64,000 bases of DNA from Sarcomyxa edulis. Lineage: Eukaryota > Basidiomycota > Agaricomycetes > Agaricales > Mycenaceae. The notes beneath the pieces were generated by a model. It had not been told where the DNA came from, made no database searches, and worked only from the letters and a program-made list of their open reading frames with translations. The stretch is taken from positions 62,001-126,000 of the forward strand of contig QUOL01000017.1 in the NCBI GenBank assembly GCA_009761415.1, in the 5' to 3' direction. This document shows positions 53,119 to 64,000 of this stretch, piece by piece. Both the position numbers and the translations under genes were made by a program. Position 1 is the stretch's first letter. Each line of letters opens with the position of its first letter.

Positions 53119-54797
53119 GATGTTCTGAAATATTGACGAGCTTTATCGAGGCTATGATAGAGCCGATTCGAATTCAAAGCCAGAATGAACGCTAATTATT
53201 CAAGCGCCGTCTAAAATGGAGCTAACGCCGGTGGCTGTCCGAGTCGCTGTTTTGCAGACACACTTCTTCACGGCCTGAAACGACAGGTCCATACGCCTTC
53301 ACATGGTTCAAAAGACGATCAACTTACCGCGGCGAGTCATATTGAAACTCTCCTATCTTGGAGAATTGATGCTAATGGCACCGATTTCCCAACACATGCT
53401 TTTTCAAGACCCTTTGCTTGCAACCTTGCAATTCTACTCTCGCCGCTCTGTCTACCAGGTGACTCCGTACTGGAACAAACGGTAGATTGCTTAGCATGTC
53501 CGTCTACTGGTGTAGGTCCAGTGAAGTCTGCCGAGCCCCAGAGAGTTCAAGGATGAAGAAACCAATATGTCATTCAAAGATGAGATTGCGTAGTGGATGC
53601 CAGTGGGTAGGATGGTGACAGAGTCAATCATTCGATTATTGGACAATTTGTCGCTCAAACTCGCGCGGTCAAATGTTCAAATTTCTGACTTGTCATAAAG
53701 CCCTCCAGAACTTGAATCTCCTTGTCCGCCTCCATCTCGTCACGGTACTCGCATCACTGCCATCAGCCCTCCCGATCGATGATCCATACCAGACTATCTG
53801 CGAGGCCTTCCGCTTCTCAAGTGAGAGCACGTACGAACCACCACAGGCAGTCCACCTGCGCACCTCCTTCCCGGGATTTATCGGCATATGGCCGCGTAGC
53901 GCTGATGCAAATCCCTCTTAATAAGGCTTCGCTACAAGAGCTGCAGACTGTGTAGGCAGTAGTCGAGATAAGCGAAGCTACTTTGTATCCTGCGCAATTT
54001 TAAATGCATGCCCTCATTTAGTATCAGCATGCTAAAGCTGCCATCGGATTCGCAAGAATCATTTTGTCGGTTTTGTCGACGTCGATCTTTGACTCTCCTG
54101 GTCCTACTACCATGGAGATTTACCCAGAATCTCTTCTACTTACAGCTTTCGACTGTCAGTACGAGGCTTCTTTTTCACCGTCATTCCAGAGTATTGGGCT
54201 ATGAATCTTTCGCTCGCTACGTCCCTTTATGTATAAACTCACGTCCAGCTGTGACATGATCACGTGAAGTGACTGACACGAGCGTTTCGCATCAGATCTC
54301 CTTCCGGCCATTGCAATGCGTTGACGAGGATTGCGCAATGAGGGGCGATGAGCTAGAAACATGAGTCATTGCCCTAGTCGACTGTACTTTGAGCTATATG
54401 CTTGGAAATATACAGTAGCAGAACCGACTTCTGAGCCACACAACTGTCTATCTTCGTACGTTATTACATCCCTCTGGGATAAGACGGTCTGTCACGCCCG
54501 GATCGTGTCCGCTCGGCTCTCGGCTCCGCGAGACAGTTTTTTCGCTTACCTCATCTAGCACCGCCTCCCTCCCGCTCGCGCTTGGCACTCACCTCTCCCC
54601 ACAGATCTAGTTGCCTCTCGTCGATCGTCGGCGCCGCCGTCGATCGATGGGGGGCATTCAGTCCGCCGTCGCTCTGGCCGCTCTCTCCGGCGACGGCTGC
54701 CTCAATCGCCGTCGTCGCCTTTTTTTCGATCGTCGCTCTCTGGTCCGTCTTCTCCAACATCGTCGACAACGACAACGATAACGCGCCGTTCTCACTG
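53119..54797. other. Intergenic, 1.7 kb, no gene supported
   Basis: Upstream of the SAP-like gene. A frame at 53673-53921 has leucine-rich text but no family match. The last 250 bp are rich in CG and CGATCG words (tcgtcgatcgtcgg; cgccgtcgatcgatgg), probably the promoter or an upstream exon of the next gene. Confidence 0.4.
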
Positions 54798-56557
54798 ATG
54801 GCCTCGCTATTTTCGTCTTCACTCGCCGACACCTCGCTCAACACCGAAAGGGAAAGGTTTCCGTTTCCTGGGGCCATTGGGCCTGATGGGAAACATCAGA
54901 CACGTTTTCTCATTGTGTATGTACCGTCTACCTTCTTTTCCTCTGCCTTGTTTCCCTACTGAATACATCTGAAGTGACGGGCAGAAAAAGAGGGTACTGA
55001 AGGAATGGTGCCAAGAGTTCCGTCTCCCCCATTCTGGCAACATCGCGACCATGACAAAACAGCTGAAGGAGTTCAGTGCAGACCATCGGGCATGGGATAG
55101 GTATGTTTTTTACTTTGTTCTTTCTTTTCTGTCTTTACTAACTGGCTTTAGTTTACTTCCTGGAGCACGACGGCCTCATAAAGGCTCCCGAGCGGGTGCC
55201 AAACGTTCCAAGCCCAAGCAGTCCGTTCAACGACGCGAACAATTACTTGACCGCGGTACATCGTCTACGGGAGCCATCGTACACGCTCTCCCAACTGAAC
55301 GCTCACGGGATACACGAACTCCCGAAGAGATTGCGGCCCTTGTACCATGGGTAAGTGGCCTTCGATTCCCCTTCTCCTGCTGCATGCTCATTGGGAGATA
55401 GGCCAAAAACTTCGTCGCAAAGTATCCTTACCGACCACCCCAACCTTTGATGACACCCAACGGCCCTCTCTCCGACAGTCCACCTGCTTACACCTCCACC
55501 AACAATACGGTACCGCATGTCCTTATGCTTCCTTTCTTGACCTCTCCGCTAATGTCTCGCCTCATACTGACAGGATAACACAGCAATTGTGGAGCACCTA
55601 CAGTCGACAAACACACATCTTGCCTCTCTCCTTTCTCATTTCAACAGCCTGTCGTCGCAGACCTCTCTTCTCAACCCGCATTTTCCTGGCTGGCCGGCGC
55701 CTGTCGTCGCTATGCCCCAACATGTTCAATATTCATCACACTACCCTTCTGATATTATTGGTCCCTCTGACTGGCCCTTATCAATGCCAGTATCACCGCC
55801 AGTTCCGCCTCTCACTCAGCACGCAGCTCTGAGCCCAGATGTAGCTCCGCAGGTGTTCACACAGGCTTCGGAGGTTTCGGTGACCGGTCTTGCATCACAT
55901 TCCCGCATCTCGAGTTCTCCTCAACCAGCTCCCTTGAATATCGATGACAACAGCCATAGACAGTACAGAATCAGATTTCGCGACAACACTCTTCTCACTT
56001 TCACCCAAGCCGAGGTACCCGACCCACCAGCCGTCTCGTTTGCGGACAACATTCCAAAGCTCAATGCGATGTGGGATGACTCACCCGAACACTGGGGTGG
56101 GGAATCCTGCCTCTCCATCAACGGGCGAGTGATTCCTCTTGTGTACTGGCCCGAGGTATATCGATACGGCAAGAAACGACAATGGCAAGGTACGAAGGCG
56201 AAATGGCATGAGTGGAAGGTACATTTTTTATTCCTGAACATACATCACAATACTAATCCACTTCTCTTGCAGGTGGTTGTCGAACGTTGGCGTAAGTGCA
56301 CCCCGGCCGAGTTTTGGGCAGCATATTCGGACACCGATGGAAAGCATCTCACTTACACTAGTATATGTGGCATACTTCGGAAAGAGCGTCTCACGGAAGA
56401 CAATGAACTATCTGAGAGAGTTAAGGTAGAGTATGGGCCTTCTTTTGCGACCTACTTCAGTTATCGTCGCGGTGGGCAAAGTTATGTGATGACTGACCCC
56501 ACTCGTATCGCGAACAAGTACCGCGAAATATCTCGTACTCTTACAACTAGTACTTAG
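54798..56557 (+). CDS. SAP-like DNA-binding-type protein of a multicopy mushroom family
   Basis: Exons 54798-54916, 54975-55100, 55152-55350, 55402-55509, 55574-56218, 56273-56557; 1482 nt, 493 residues, all phases agree. Residues of about 40-75 (KKRVLKEWCQEFRLPHSGNI then ATMTKQLKEFS) resemble a SAP helix-extension-helix, followed by SLLPGARRPHKGSRAGAKRS. The middle is Pro/Ser-rich. The C-terminal third has LNAMWDDSPEHWGGESCLSI, NGRVIPLVYWPEVYRYGKKR, KWHEWKVVVERWRKCTPAEF and FSYRRGGQSYVMTDPTRIAN. I know this combination from many near-identical unnamed proteins in Agaricomycete genomes, which suggests a mobile or element-associated origin. Function unknown. The start may be further upstream. 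It faces the Crypton gene tail-to-tail, 116 bp apart. Confidence 0.68.
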
Positions 56558-56673
56558 TCAAACGCAGTAGCAGTAGCAGTATGATACTATATGAGAACTC
56601 CACCTGCTGGTATGGGCTCAACTATGTCAATGCATTGCTTCCACACAGAAGAATAAAATTGATTGTCTACAAA

Positions 56674-58410
56674 TTACGCACAGTGACAAGATCTACCGCA
56701 TGAGGAGCACTTGACTGCAGGTCTCAAGTTAGGATTGAAGAAATCCTCTCGCCGTTCCATAGGATTGTCATTCCATGAGATCAGATATTTGACGATTGTC
56801 ATGTTTGAGAACTCGGTACTCCATCCTCCCCATTCACAAATTCTACGGAGAGACCACCGTCGATACGAGGCTAAATACTGGCATCCACCTCGACGAAAGG
56901 AATGAGTGCCGTAGGGGTGAGGGTCTATGCCGATGTCGAGTAGATTGTTGCGAAAAAGCTCTAAGAATTGCTCGGAAGTCTAGGAAATCCTACTTCGTCA
57001 GTATATTGAGACCTATCAAAGAGACATTATTAGGGATTTACCATGGGTGCATTTGCGACTGCAACCCGATCACCTGAGGCTATCTTTCGGAATATATAGC
57101 CTTCATTGATTTCAGAGATAGCTATCCACTCTGCGAGTGCTCGAACAGGACAAAGGTGAGCCTCTTCCTCTTTCAATTTCCACAGATAGAATGGTTTAAT
57201 ATCTTGGAACCTCATTCAGTATGCCATAGATCAGATGAGTAGAGTACTGGATGCTTACCACCGAATTGACTGGTCTTTCGAAAAGGTAACGTGAGCTTGA
57301 TGCAATCCTCAGATACCACTTGAATTTCGTGAGCTTGAATCTTCAAGACCTCGTCAAATCGGAGTAGACAGAGGAGTGACACTGTATAAGCAGCCCAAAG
57401 TAGGCGGCGGGTTCGACCTCCTCCCCACTCATGTGCGGCTTGAGGTTTTTGCTTTGTTGAACCTGGTGCGTAATCCTTGATATCCCATTTATCAGGCTGG
57501 TGGTTGTACTCATACATCTCCTTCAATATATCCTAAAACACTTGGTCAGCTCTTGTATCTATGCTGATGTGGGTTCTTACAGGTGTAATCGCCCTGGCAC
57601 TTGTAGCAACTTCGCCGGCGTGAACCTAGTCACAGCCACCATGGCGCTCAGTTTGGAATGTTCGGTAATGTCCAGTAATTCGACACACCTTGCGTCTTCT
57701 CAAGCTAACCATATAACTTGACACTATGTTAGATACTGAGGGATTTCCAATCCAGTTCCCGGAACTTTCGCTTTTGTGCCAAGGAAGAGATCCAAGTCCA
57801 TGCAGACGTCCAAATGCGTAAGTCATCGAAGCTCGCATTTTCTGAGCATGTGAATAAGTAGATCTCGTTTCTGTAGATGGTCTTGTAGAGCCGTCAGATG
57901 CTAGTATGTCGCATCTACCAGAGCAATGGAGAACTTAACAAGGAGAACTTTGTGGAGGAAGGAACTTACTGATCCATAATCCATGCCGCAATACACCACG
58001 GTGCATTTTCGTGGGGTGTTGAACTGAAGAAAACCTCGTCCTTTTGTATAAGACCTTTGTTGACCAGGAATGCATGGCATAATTTCATAAGACTTGAGAT
58101 ATTGTTCAACACTTGCCCGATGCCAAGCCCAAACTACGTACCTTTTGTAATCAGCATCTGTTCCTTCCGTCACTCCTTTGGAGGCGTTGAGAAGAGAGTT
58201 CTGTAGTTCAGCCATTTGATCTTGATTGGTCTCATCGACGACCATAGCCTCGGGGTCTTCAATGCTGGATTCTTTGTCCAGAAGAGTCTCCTGCTCTCCC
58301 TCACGGTCATCATCGACCTCACCTGGGAGTGGTTGTGCCCATTCTTCGCTATCAGGTGGATTGATTGCCCTATGGATACCAGCAAATTCGGGAGCTGTTA
58401 CACCAGACAT
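56674..58410 (-). mobile_element. Crypton-type tyrosine recombinase gene
   Basis: Start MSGVTAPEFAGIHRAINPPD; several exons; stop at 56674-56676. An acidic N-terminus is followed by KMRASMTYAFGRLHGLGSLP, SVSNIVSSYMVSLRRRKVRA and SARAITPDILKEMYEYN, the core-binding region. The catalytic part shows the first Arg in SLLCLLRFDEVLKIQ, then HLCPVRALAEWIAISE, HPYGTHSFRRGGCQYLA (the H-x-x-R pair), LRRICEWGGWS and the nucleophile Tyr in TIVKYLISWNDNP, ending in a Cys-rich tail CSSCGRSCHC. All expected tyrosine-recombinase residues are present, so the enzyme could be active. Cryptons move by recombination and lack terminal inverted repeats, so the element ends cannot be drawn from this sequence. Confidence 0.83.
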
Positions 58411-58517
58411 GATAGAAGGTATGAAGATTGAAAGATATACGTCGAAGAGGGAGATAGACAGGATACAACGGCATAGAGATTTCTCCTATATACAAAAAGC
58501 CCCTAGTAGACCAACCC

Positions 58518-60807
58518 CTAGCCAGTCTCCGACTCGGTGTCACTAAAAAATTCCAGAACTTCACCGTGCGTAGGCGAGTTAAAGGTGTGAATTCGGTAGT
58601 GTTTTTCGGGTGTAGGTAGATCGTTACTCGAGGCCAAATCTATGAGCCGGTCAATTCAGTAGTGCAATAGAGCCGAAGAGAAAAAGTACTGTACCTTGCA
58701 GCTGTGCCGGCAAAGGAAGGGACATGGCACGAGAAGGTGGTGTAACGAGATTGATGACCTCCGTTGGACACTCTGCGGTTGGTTCTTGTAGTAAATTTCA
58801 TTAGTTGGATGTAAAATTAAATCAAACACGACGTGCCTGGTTCAGGAGATAGCGATGTTGTTAGGTCAATTACATCGTTGTCGACCCGCGAGGCTGAAGA
58901 TCAACACAGATATTAGTACTGAAGAAGGATCGGAGACACAGAAAGTAAGCTACAACTGACTTTCGTTATCCGTCGCGGAATCTGTGCCATCCGAGACAAA
59001 GCCAGGTAATGCTTGGTCGTCATCAGAGTGGGTCAACGCAGCTGTAAAATAAGCTTAAGAACATGAATACAGTGATATTAACCGTCGAAACTTACCGGGG
59101 ATCATTGTCGGAAGGATGTTATGAGTAGTTGTTTGTGATTCTGGAGGAAAAACTTCAGAAACGTATAACGCGATAACAGAACATGCATACGGTGGTTTGT
59201 AATGAAGTGATTGACGCGATCAGGGTGAACAAGCTCCACAATGGCGCGTGGCAACCACGCTCTGAGTCTTGAACGGCCCGAATCGAGCCATTTGACCATT
59301 TTAGCAGTAGAGTCCGTAGTATCGTGTTCACCAGAAAGTTGGCTACGGAGATGTTCGATGAGAGTGTTGGTGATGTTGATCCGTACACGTAACTCCGGCA
59401 AATAGGACGTCGAGATGCTTTCCCGCTCTAGTAAGATCTCACCTAGCATAGGAGAGGATACGGGCTGGCCAGTATCGATAGCAAGTGTGTTGTCGATGAG
59501 TTCACGAAGAGCTAGAGCCGGAAATATGGTGCTAGAAAAGCGGGAGAGAATGCCGTACGAGTCCCCCCAAACAAAATTGCGTTCAGCAAAACGGGCGAGG
59601 AGTGCGGGTTGAAGAGGTGTCCAAGTTCGAGCGACGTGCTGCACTGAAGGATCGTGCTGCGATGTAAGTGGATGTAGATATAAATTAAGGATGTTGATGT
59701 CAGGAAAACCATGCGGAACATTGGCGGCGACTTTGGGTAGACTTCGACGTAGAAAATTTCTGCTGTTAGTACGGAGCTCAGTACATAAATCTTCTCGCCA
59801 AGTGACCAGGAAGGCAGCTGCTGAGGCAGCTGGCTGATTTTCGAGACCCTCGATGAGGCTTTTACCAAGGCCGGCATGAGCCATAGCTAACGCGGTGACA
59901 ATCCCGCAGTGCTCGATACCGATCTGTTCGTGATGAATGAGTACAAATTAAGATCTTCTTGGAGGAATCACTTACCGCATAATCTCCACCAGCCAACAAT
60001 GCGACGAGAATCAAATCGGCGGTTGAGAGTCGAAGAGTCGGCTCCTTGGAGATGCTTTCGGCAGTGTACAAAAGCACCATAGATGTCTCGCGATCCTCAT
60101 TGAGCCTGTGATGTGGACCAATATCAGTAAAATAAGCATATCATTGAAGGTCTTGTGGTACATACATCCTCAAAACCATAGAAGTTCCAAAAACGAGGCT
60201 GTCCGAGTCTTCGGTGATGACGGCAGTGACAATGCCTGCATTCGACATCCAAGCGAGCTCGGCCTCAGCTTCGCCAGGAGCCTAGTTGATAAGGTCATTG
60301 ACTACAACGGAGATGAACAAAGATCAAAGACGTACTGTAATCCATGCAAAACCGAAGGCATCAAGCATTTCTTTCATACCTTGAGTAATCCAGTGATTTG
60401 TGCCTTGCACTAGCTTTCCGCGCTTATAAGAGGGACGTCCGGGCCCATCGAAGACAAATAAAGGGATGATGGGCAATTGGGAAATGCGGGAACTGCGCAC
60501 AAAGAGTGTTGCAAGTTCGGGACTTTTAGTCTGCCCGTGTCTTGCGCAAGCGGCGTATATCCAAGCACTAGATGTTGCGTAAGTTACTGGCAGTCCAGGT
60601 CCGAATTAGATGCATGCTTACCTTGCATCAAATCCGATACGGAGACCGCGAATTCGACTCTCGTTGTCTTGAAACCCCCTGTTGATCGTCAAATGGTGAA
60701 GTGAGACCTTCTCGGAGGCTAGTTCCAATGCCTAAGAGAGACGGGTGAGATAAGGGAATACTCTGATGGAAATGTGTACTTACAGGCCAAAGTCCAGGGA
60801 TACCCAT
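58518..60807 (-). CDS. GEN1/Yen1-like XPG-family structure-specific nuclease
   Basis: Starts MGIPGLWPALELASEKVSLH, the XPG N-region. Metal-binding acids are visible in order: RIGFDAS, PLFVFDGPGRP, APGEAEAELAWMS, TEDSDSLVFG, ALLAGGDYAIGIEHCGI. Next comes a GEN1-type C-terminal domain (HGFPDINILNLYLHP; ERNFVWGDSYGILSRFSS). The tail is spliced: after HFITNH a 50-bp intron leads to SQTTTHNILPTM, then TDSATDNES and further exons ending EFFSDTESETG at 58518; unspliced, the frame stops at 59102. One tail intron appears to use a GC donor. Family role: cutting branched DNA such as Holliday junctions. These genes are strongly multiplied in mushrooms. The 3' end is 107 bp from the Crypton start. Confidence 0.82.
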
Positions 60808-61577
60808 TCTGCTCTTGAGTTATCTTCGACGGTAGAGATGGGAGTAGGCAAGAAGATCTGGTGGTGTCGAAAGGGGCTCAACTACCCCACAGATTGAGTA
60901 CAGGGGTTATGTCGTATATATATGATCGATCAAATTTCTTCTTTTCGGTGTTAGTCCACGCGTAGATGCTATGAACAAGATGGACCACCGGTTTTGCTAT
61001 ATGTACCGGTGGTGGTAGTGTTTCTACTCATTCTCGCCATCCCACAACGCCTCCAAGCGCACCAAATCTAATTTATCTTGTCGTGTTTTGTTGAGCCGCA
61101 CGTTTTTCGTTGGTGCGCAATTTTCCATGTTGATGAGCTCATCCAGCGAATGGAAAGTCCGATGGTGGTGACGGCTGAGTGGAGAAGATACTGGTGGCGA
61201 TGGGAGCTGTGTGTTACGACGGTGCTGTTTCATCAGCAAACCGGCTTTCCTCCCATAGAAGCATATAGCGAATACTTGAATACATAGACACTTATAGATC
61301 TCATAGATCTCACATAGAAAGCATAGCTATCTGTGCAAATACCTAGTTACTCGGAGTTCTGAGAAGAGATGCGACATCTTCGAAGACCACCATAGACTTG
61401 GCTGATCTCTGCAAAGAACACTATAGAGTTGCGACGTATCTACAGAGAGGTTCAGAGACTCATATAGTTTGACTACTTACTTGTGCTGCTGCTACTAGTG
61501 TAATCGTCAGGCCGCCTCGTAGAATTTGATCACATTTGAAGTCCATTTCATTTGACACTACTAAAGTCTGAGATAAA
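60808..61577. other. Spacer between nuclease and Plavaka element
   Basis: About 770 bp. It holds the hairpin at 60984-61013 and a 71-codon minus-strand frame (61239-61024, ending LVRLEALWDGENE) of unknown worth. The stretch 61270-61500 is A-rich with short repeats (atagatctcatagatctc). One end of the Plavaka element probably lies here, but I could not fix it. Confidence 0.4.
60984..61013. repeat. Perfect 9-bp inverted repeat (hairpin)
   Basis: ACCACCGGT at 60984-60992 and ACCGGTGGT at 61005-61013 with a 12-nt loop. It lies between the nuclease gene start and the Plavaka gene end, and may be part of an element terminus or a chance palindrome. Confidence 0.4.
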
Positions 61578-64000
61578 TCATACATCGAGAGCGTAAAAGA
61601 GTTCTTTATCGAAGAATTTATCAAGATAGAACTGCTGAGAATGATGCAAGCTTGTTTCTTTTGTTAATTGGGGATTCGCCTTTTGCCCTAGACACGGTGT
61701 CAACTCTACAAGAGCTCGCACTTGATGTAGAGGAACGACATCGCCCATCGCAGTTCCATCCGCTCGTCGACTACGTTTGACGATGTAGAATGCAGTGGTG
61801 GGATCTGGATATGAACCTCGTTCGTTGGACAGGCGCGGATTGAGCTGAGGGACGATCTCGAACCGACGGGCATAACACAGAAACTGATCTGTGCCTGGAG
61901 CGGGATTGTAGCCTCGGCGGGGTACAGCGCGCATAACGAGACAGACTTGAGCAACAAGGTGACCTGAATGTCGACGAGGAATTAGTTCAAAGTTAAATTA
62001 ACGGTGGAAAAAGAAACTCACCTGTAAGGCCGGATTCTGGCCAACGCGAAGCAGAATCGGTGTTGATGATGACCGGATCATAGCGGCCGAACTTCCACTC
62101 TGTTTCGTCGGATGGTGGGAATGCATTGATAGTTTGAGGTGGGAGTATATTGTGCGGTCGGTGATACGCCTTCGACTGGATCCGAAAATTAGACCAGACC
62201 TGCAAGGTATCAAAAGGCAGAGGTGCATCTGGTGGAGCCGTCCTGCGCCCCGCAATGGTATGGTCCTTTATTCCCGATTGAACACGATGTAAATAGTCGG
62301 CAAGCGCAGAACGTAGATCAGCAATGTCATACAATGCTGCAATGTCGTCAACGGAAGTTATCTTGAGGCTCGAGTGTGAGTTTACGTGAAAGGCCGTTGT
62401 GTTGGTGGGAGAGTCGGTGAACGTACGGAATGGTAAAGGGGCTTGGGGATACTCGCCGCGGTGAAGTCGTAATGCTGAGTCGAAATAATCCACGGTTACC
62501 CTCTTGGCTTTTCCGAGCGTAGAAGCAGAAACAGGATTTATGAGATCGAGAAGGGCGGATGTGGTGGTTATGTGAACGTTGCTCGAATCGTCGTTGTCCA
62601 CTTGATCCTCCGAGTCATCAATGTCAAGGTCATCGACACTGGCAGCATTGTCGGGCTTGTCATCTGTCGGTAATTCCCCAAAATCCACGCCAGCGTCGCG
62701 GATTGCGGTTGCAAGATCAAATCGGCGGCACTTCTCGCGACGGTCAAGGAAACGGCAGATTTGATCCTCGTAATTCTGGTTGTTTCCTGCGCGGGCAGGA
62801 TCTTTGATCTCTGTGATGTGAGCGTTCTCCGTACGATCTGCAGAAAATTTGATAGGGGTTCCGTTTGCTCGAATGTTGTCTACGACGCTCTGCATGAATT
62901 CTAGCTTTGGGATTTCCCAGTTATTGATCGGGCGGTTCGCTTTACCAACACGGACTCCCGCAGCGAGAATGGCCGCTTTATGATCATGGAACTCACTCAA
63001 AGCACTCGATATACGATCTAGAGCAGTGTCGTCATGCTCCGGAGCCTGTCCGCGATACCGAAACTCTGTAAGTGCACGGACGGCGATGATAAAGTCCTTG
63101 GGAGCTGCACCGGCAATGACTGAGATGATGTAGCGCTGGATATCGCGATGTTCGCGCCCTGTGACCTGCTTCAGCTTCGATATCCCCTCTTTAAAGTGAC
63201 GGAAACCTGTATGAGGGTGAAGAATGGAAAAACGAAAGTCGATCTCGGCATCACCAAGTAAACGGATACACCATTTCGCTTCGTGGTCCCAGAAGAACTT
63301 ATGCCAATGATGAAGTGGTTCTGGCGTATAAACTAGGGGTGGCTCTGATCCCGACCAATCCCTCCAAAACGGTAAGTGCACACCGTTCAGACGAAGTTTC
63401 TTCGCCTCGCGGATATACTTCTCGATATCCCATGGATGGACCTTTCGACGAACAGTTCTGAGCTTTCTGAGTGTATATGCGGAGGTTCGAGGGGGATGCT
63501 GAAATCTGTCACCAAATTCCTTGTAGCTTGCCGTCGTAACTGACGAAGTCTTTCCGGCCACACCAGCATATAGGGCAGACTCGGGTGTGTCGATAATGGC
63601 AGCTGCGAATGGTGTGAAACAGTATCGGCTCGATCCTAAGGGATCGGACATCATGATGCCAATACGCGCTGCGGTTTTCAGAGGGTGAAGGATGAAGTCA
63701 AGGCATTGGTGAAAGAGCCGAGACTCCAAGACACCGCAAACCTCTTTCTTGCGGTGAAGAAAAATGGGTATCGGCACGAGCGCGAGAAGGAGAAAGGCCT
63801 GGTGGGCGGCTTTCATAAGAAAGTCCATGTCGAGATTCGCGAGGCTGATGAGAAGGGGGTGAGCGATACGATTGCCGGTCATTGCCGAGATGTTAGTCTT
63901 ATCGGAGGAGAGAATTGTTCCCAGCAGTGTAGCACCGGGGGGTAGTTTGCTCTGTAACAATTCAGAGAGGGCGGATTCCATGAGAACGAGAATCTTACCT
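61578..64000 (-). mobile_element. Plavaka-type transposase gene, 5' end outside the window
   Basis: Visible exons: 63951-62022 and 61963-61578, with two bases of an upstream exon at 63999-64000 (donor GTAAG). The ATG at 63979-63981 lies inside that intron and is not the true start. The text PPGATLLGTILSSDKTNISA then MTGNRIAHPLLISLANLD, FTPFAAAIIDTPES, KEFGDRFQHPPRTSAYTLR, LHHWHKFFWDHEAKWCIRLL, DFRFSILHPHTGFRHFKEGI and DPARAGNNQNYEDQICRFLD is the conserved catalytic and C-terminal part of Plavaka transposases, a CACTA-related DNA transposon group abundant in Agaricomycetes. The frame is intact for about 770 codons, so the copy may be recent. The N-terminus with zinc finger is beyond the right edge. 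Confidence 0.88.

Noticed and set aside
53673..53921. Leucine-rich 82-codon frame as an F-box-like fragment
   Set aside because: No F-box motif and no neighbouring exons; the likeness is only in leucine content.
59102..59150. Stop at 59102 as the true end of the GEN1-like protein
   Set aside because: A 50-bp GT-AG intron just upstream and a donor just downstream allow further in-frame exons to 58518.
61024..61239. 71-codon minus-strand frame next to the Plavaka element
   Set aside because: Coherent end but no homologue recalled and no splice partners; kept only as a remark in the spacer entry.

Overview
This is nuclear DNA from a filamentous basidiomycete, most likely an Agaricomycete. Genes are split by many introns of about 50-65 bp with GT-AG ends. 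Several gene families present are ones I associate with mushroom-forming fungi: a Plavaka transposase, a Crypton recombinase, a GEN1/XPG-type nuclease, an expanded multi-pass membrane family and a mushroom-type protein kinase. No rRNA, tRNA, CRISPR or organellar signal was found. All gene models are read by eye from splice signals and family resemblance; no search or alignment program was run.

Layout. 0-25 kb is a normal gene region: the 3' end of a TOK1-type potassium channel (1-699), a short-chain dehydrogenase (SDR-A), an MFS exporter, an unknown protein, a large ABCC/YOR1-type transporter, a second SDR (SDR-B) with the same gene structure as SDR-A, an internally deleted CACTA-like element (15.2-17.8 kb), the ribosome-biogenesis factor NOP4, a secreted six-hairpin glycosidase-like protein and an AIM32-like thioredoxin-fold protein. 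The two SDR genes with two exporter genes between them look like a detoxification or export neighbourhood.

25-36 kb holds a small multi-pass membrane gene family: a C-terminal fragment and a full copy on the minus strand, and a full copy on the plus strand. Between the full copies lie a PAF-acetylhydrolase-type lipase and triosephosphate isomerase (TPI1). A 41-42 bp element repeats in inverted orientation about 220 bp beyond the stop codons of the fragment and the plus copy.

36-53 kb holds a gene that joins a Sin3-type PAH domain, a kinase domain and a BAR-like domain; a PhzF-family protein; a SET-domain protein on a divergent promoter; an unknown small protein; a Sec61-beta gene; a RING-finger protein whose frame needs a 4-nt exon; and a longin R-SNARE. 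About 3 kb (45.8-48.8 kb) has no gene I can support.

53-64 kb is rich in mobile elements: a SAP-like multi-domain protein gene tail-to-tail with an apparently intact Crypton tyrosine recombinase, then a GEN1/XPG-like nuclease, then a Plavaka transposase that runs off the right edge.

A recurring theme is very small exons (3, 4, 7, 9, 14, 19, 22 nt), several conserved between paralogues.
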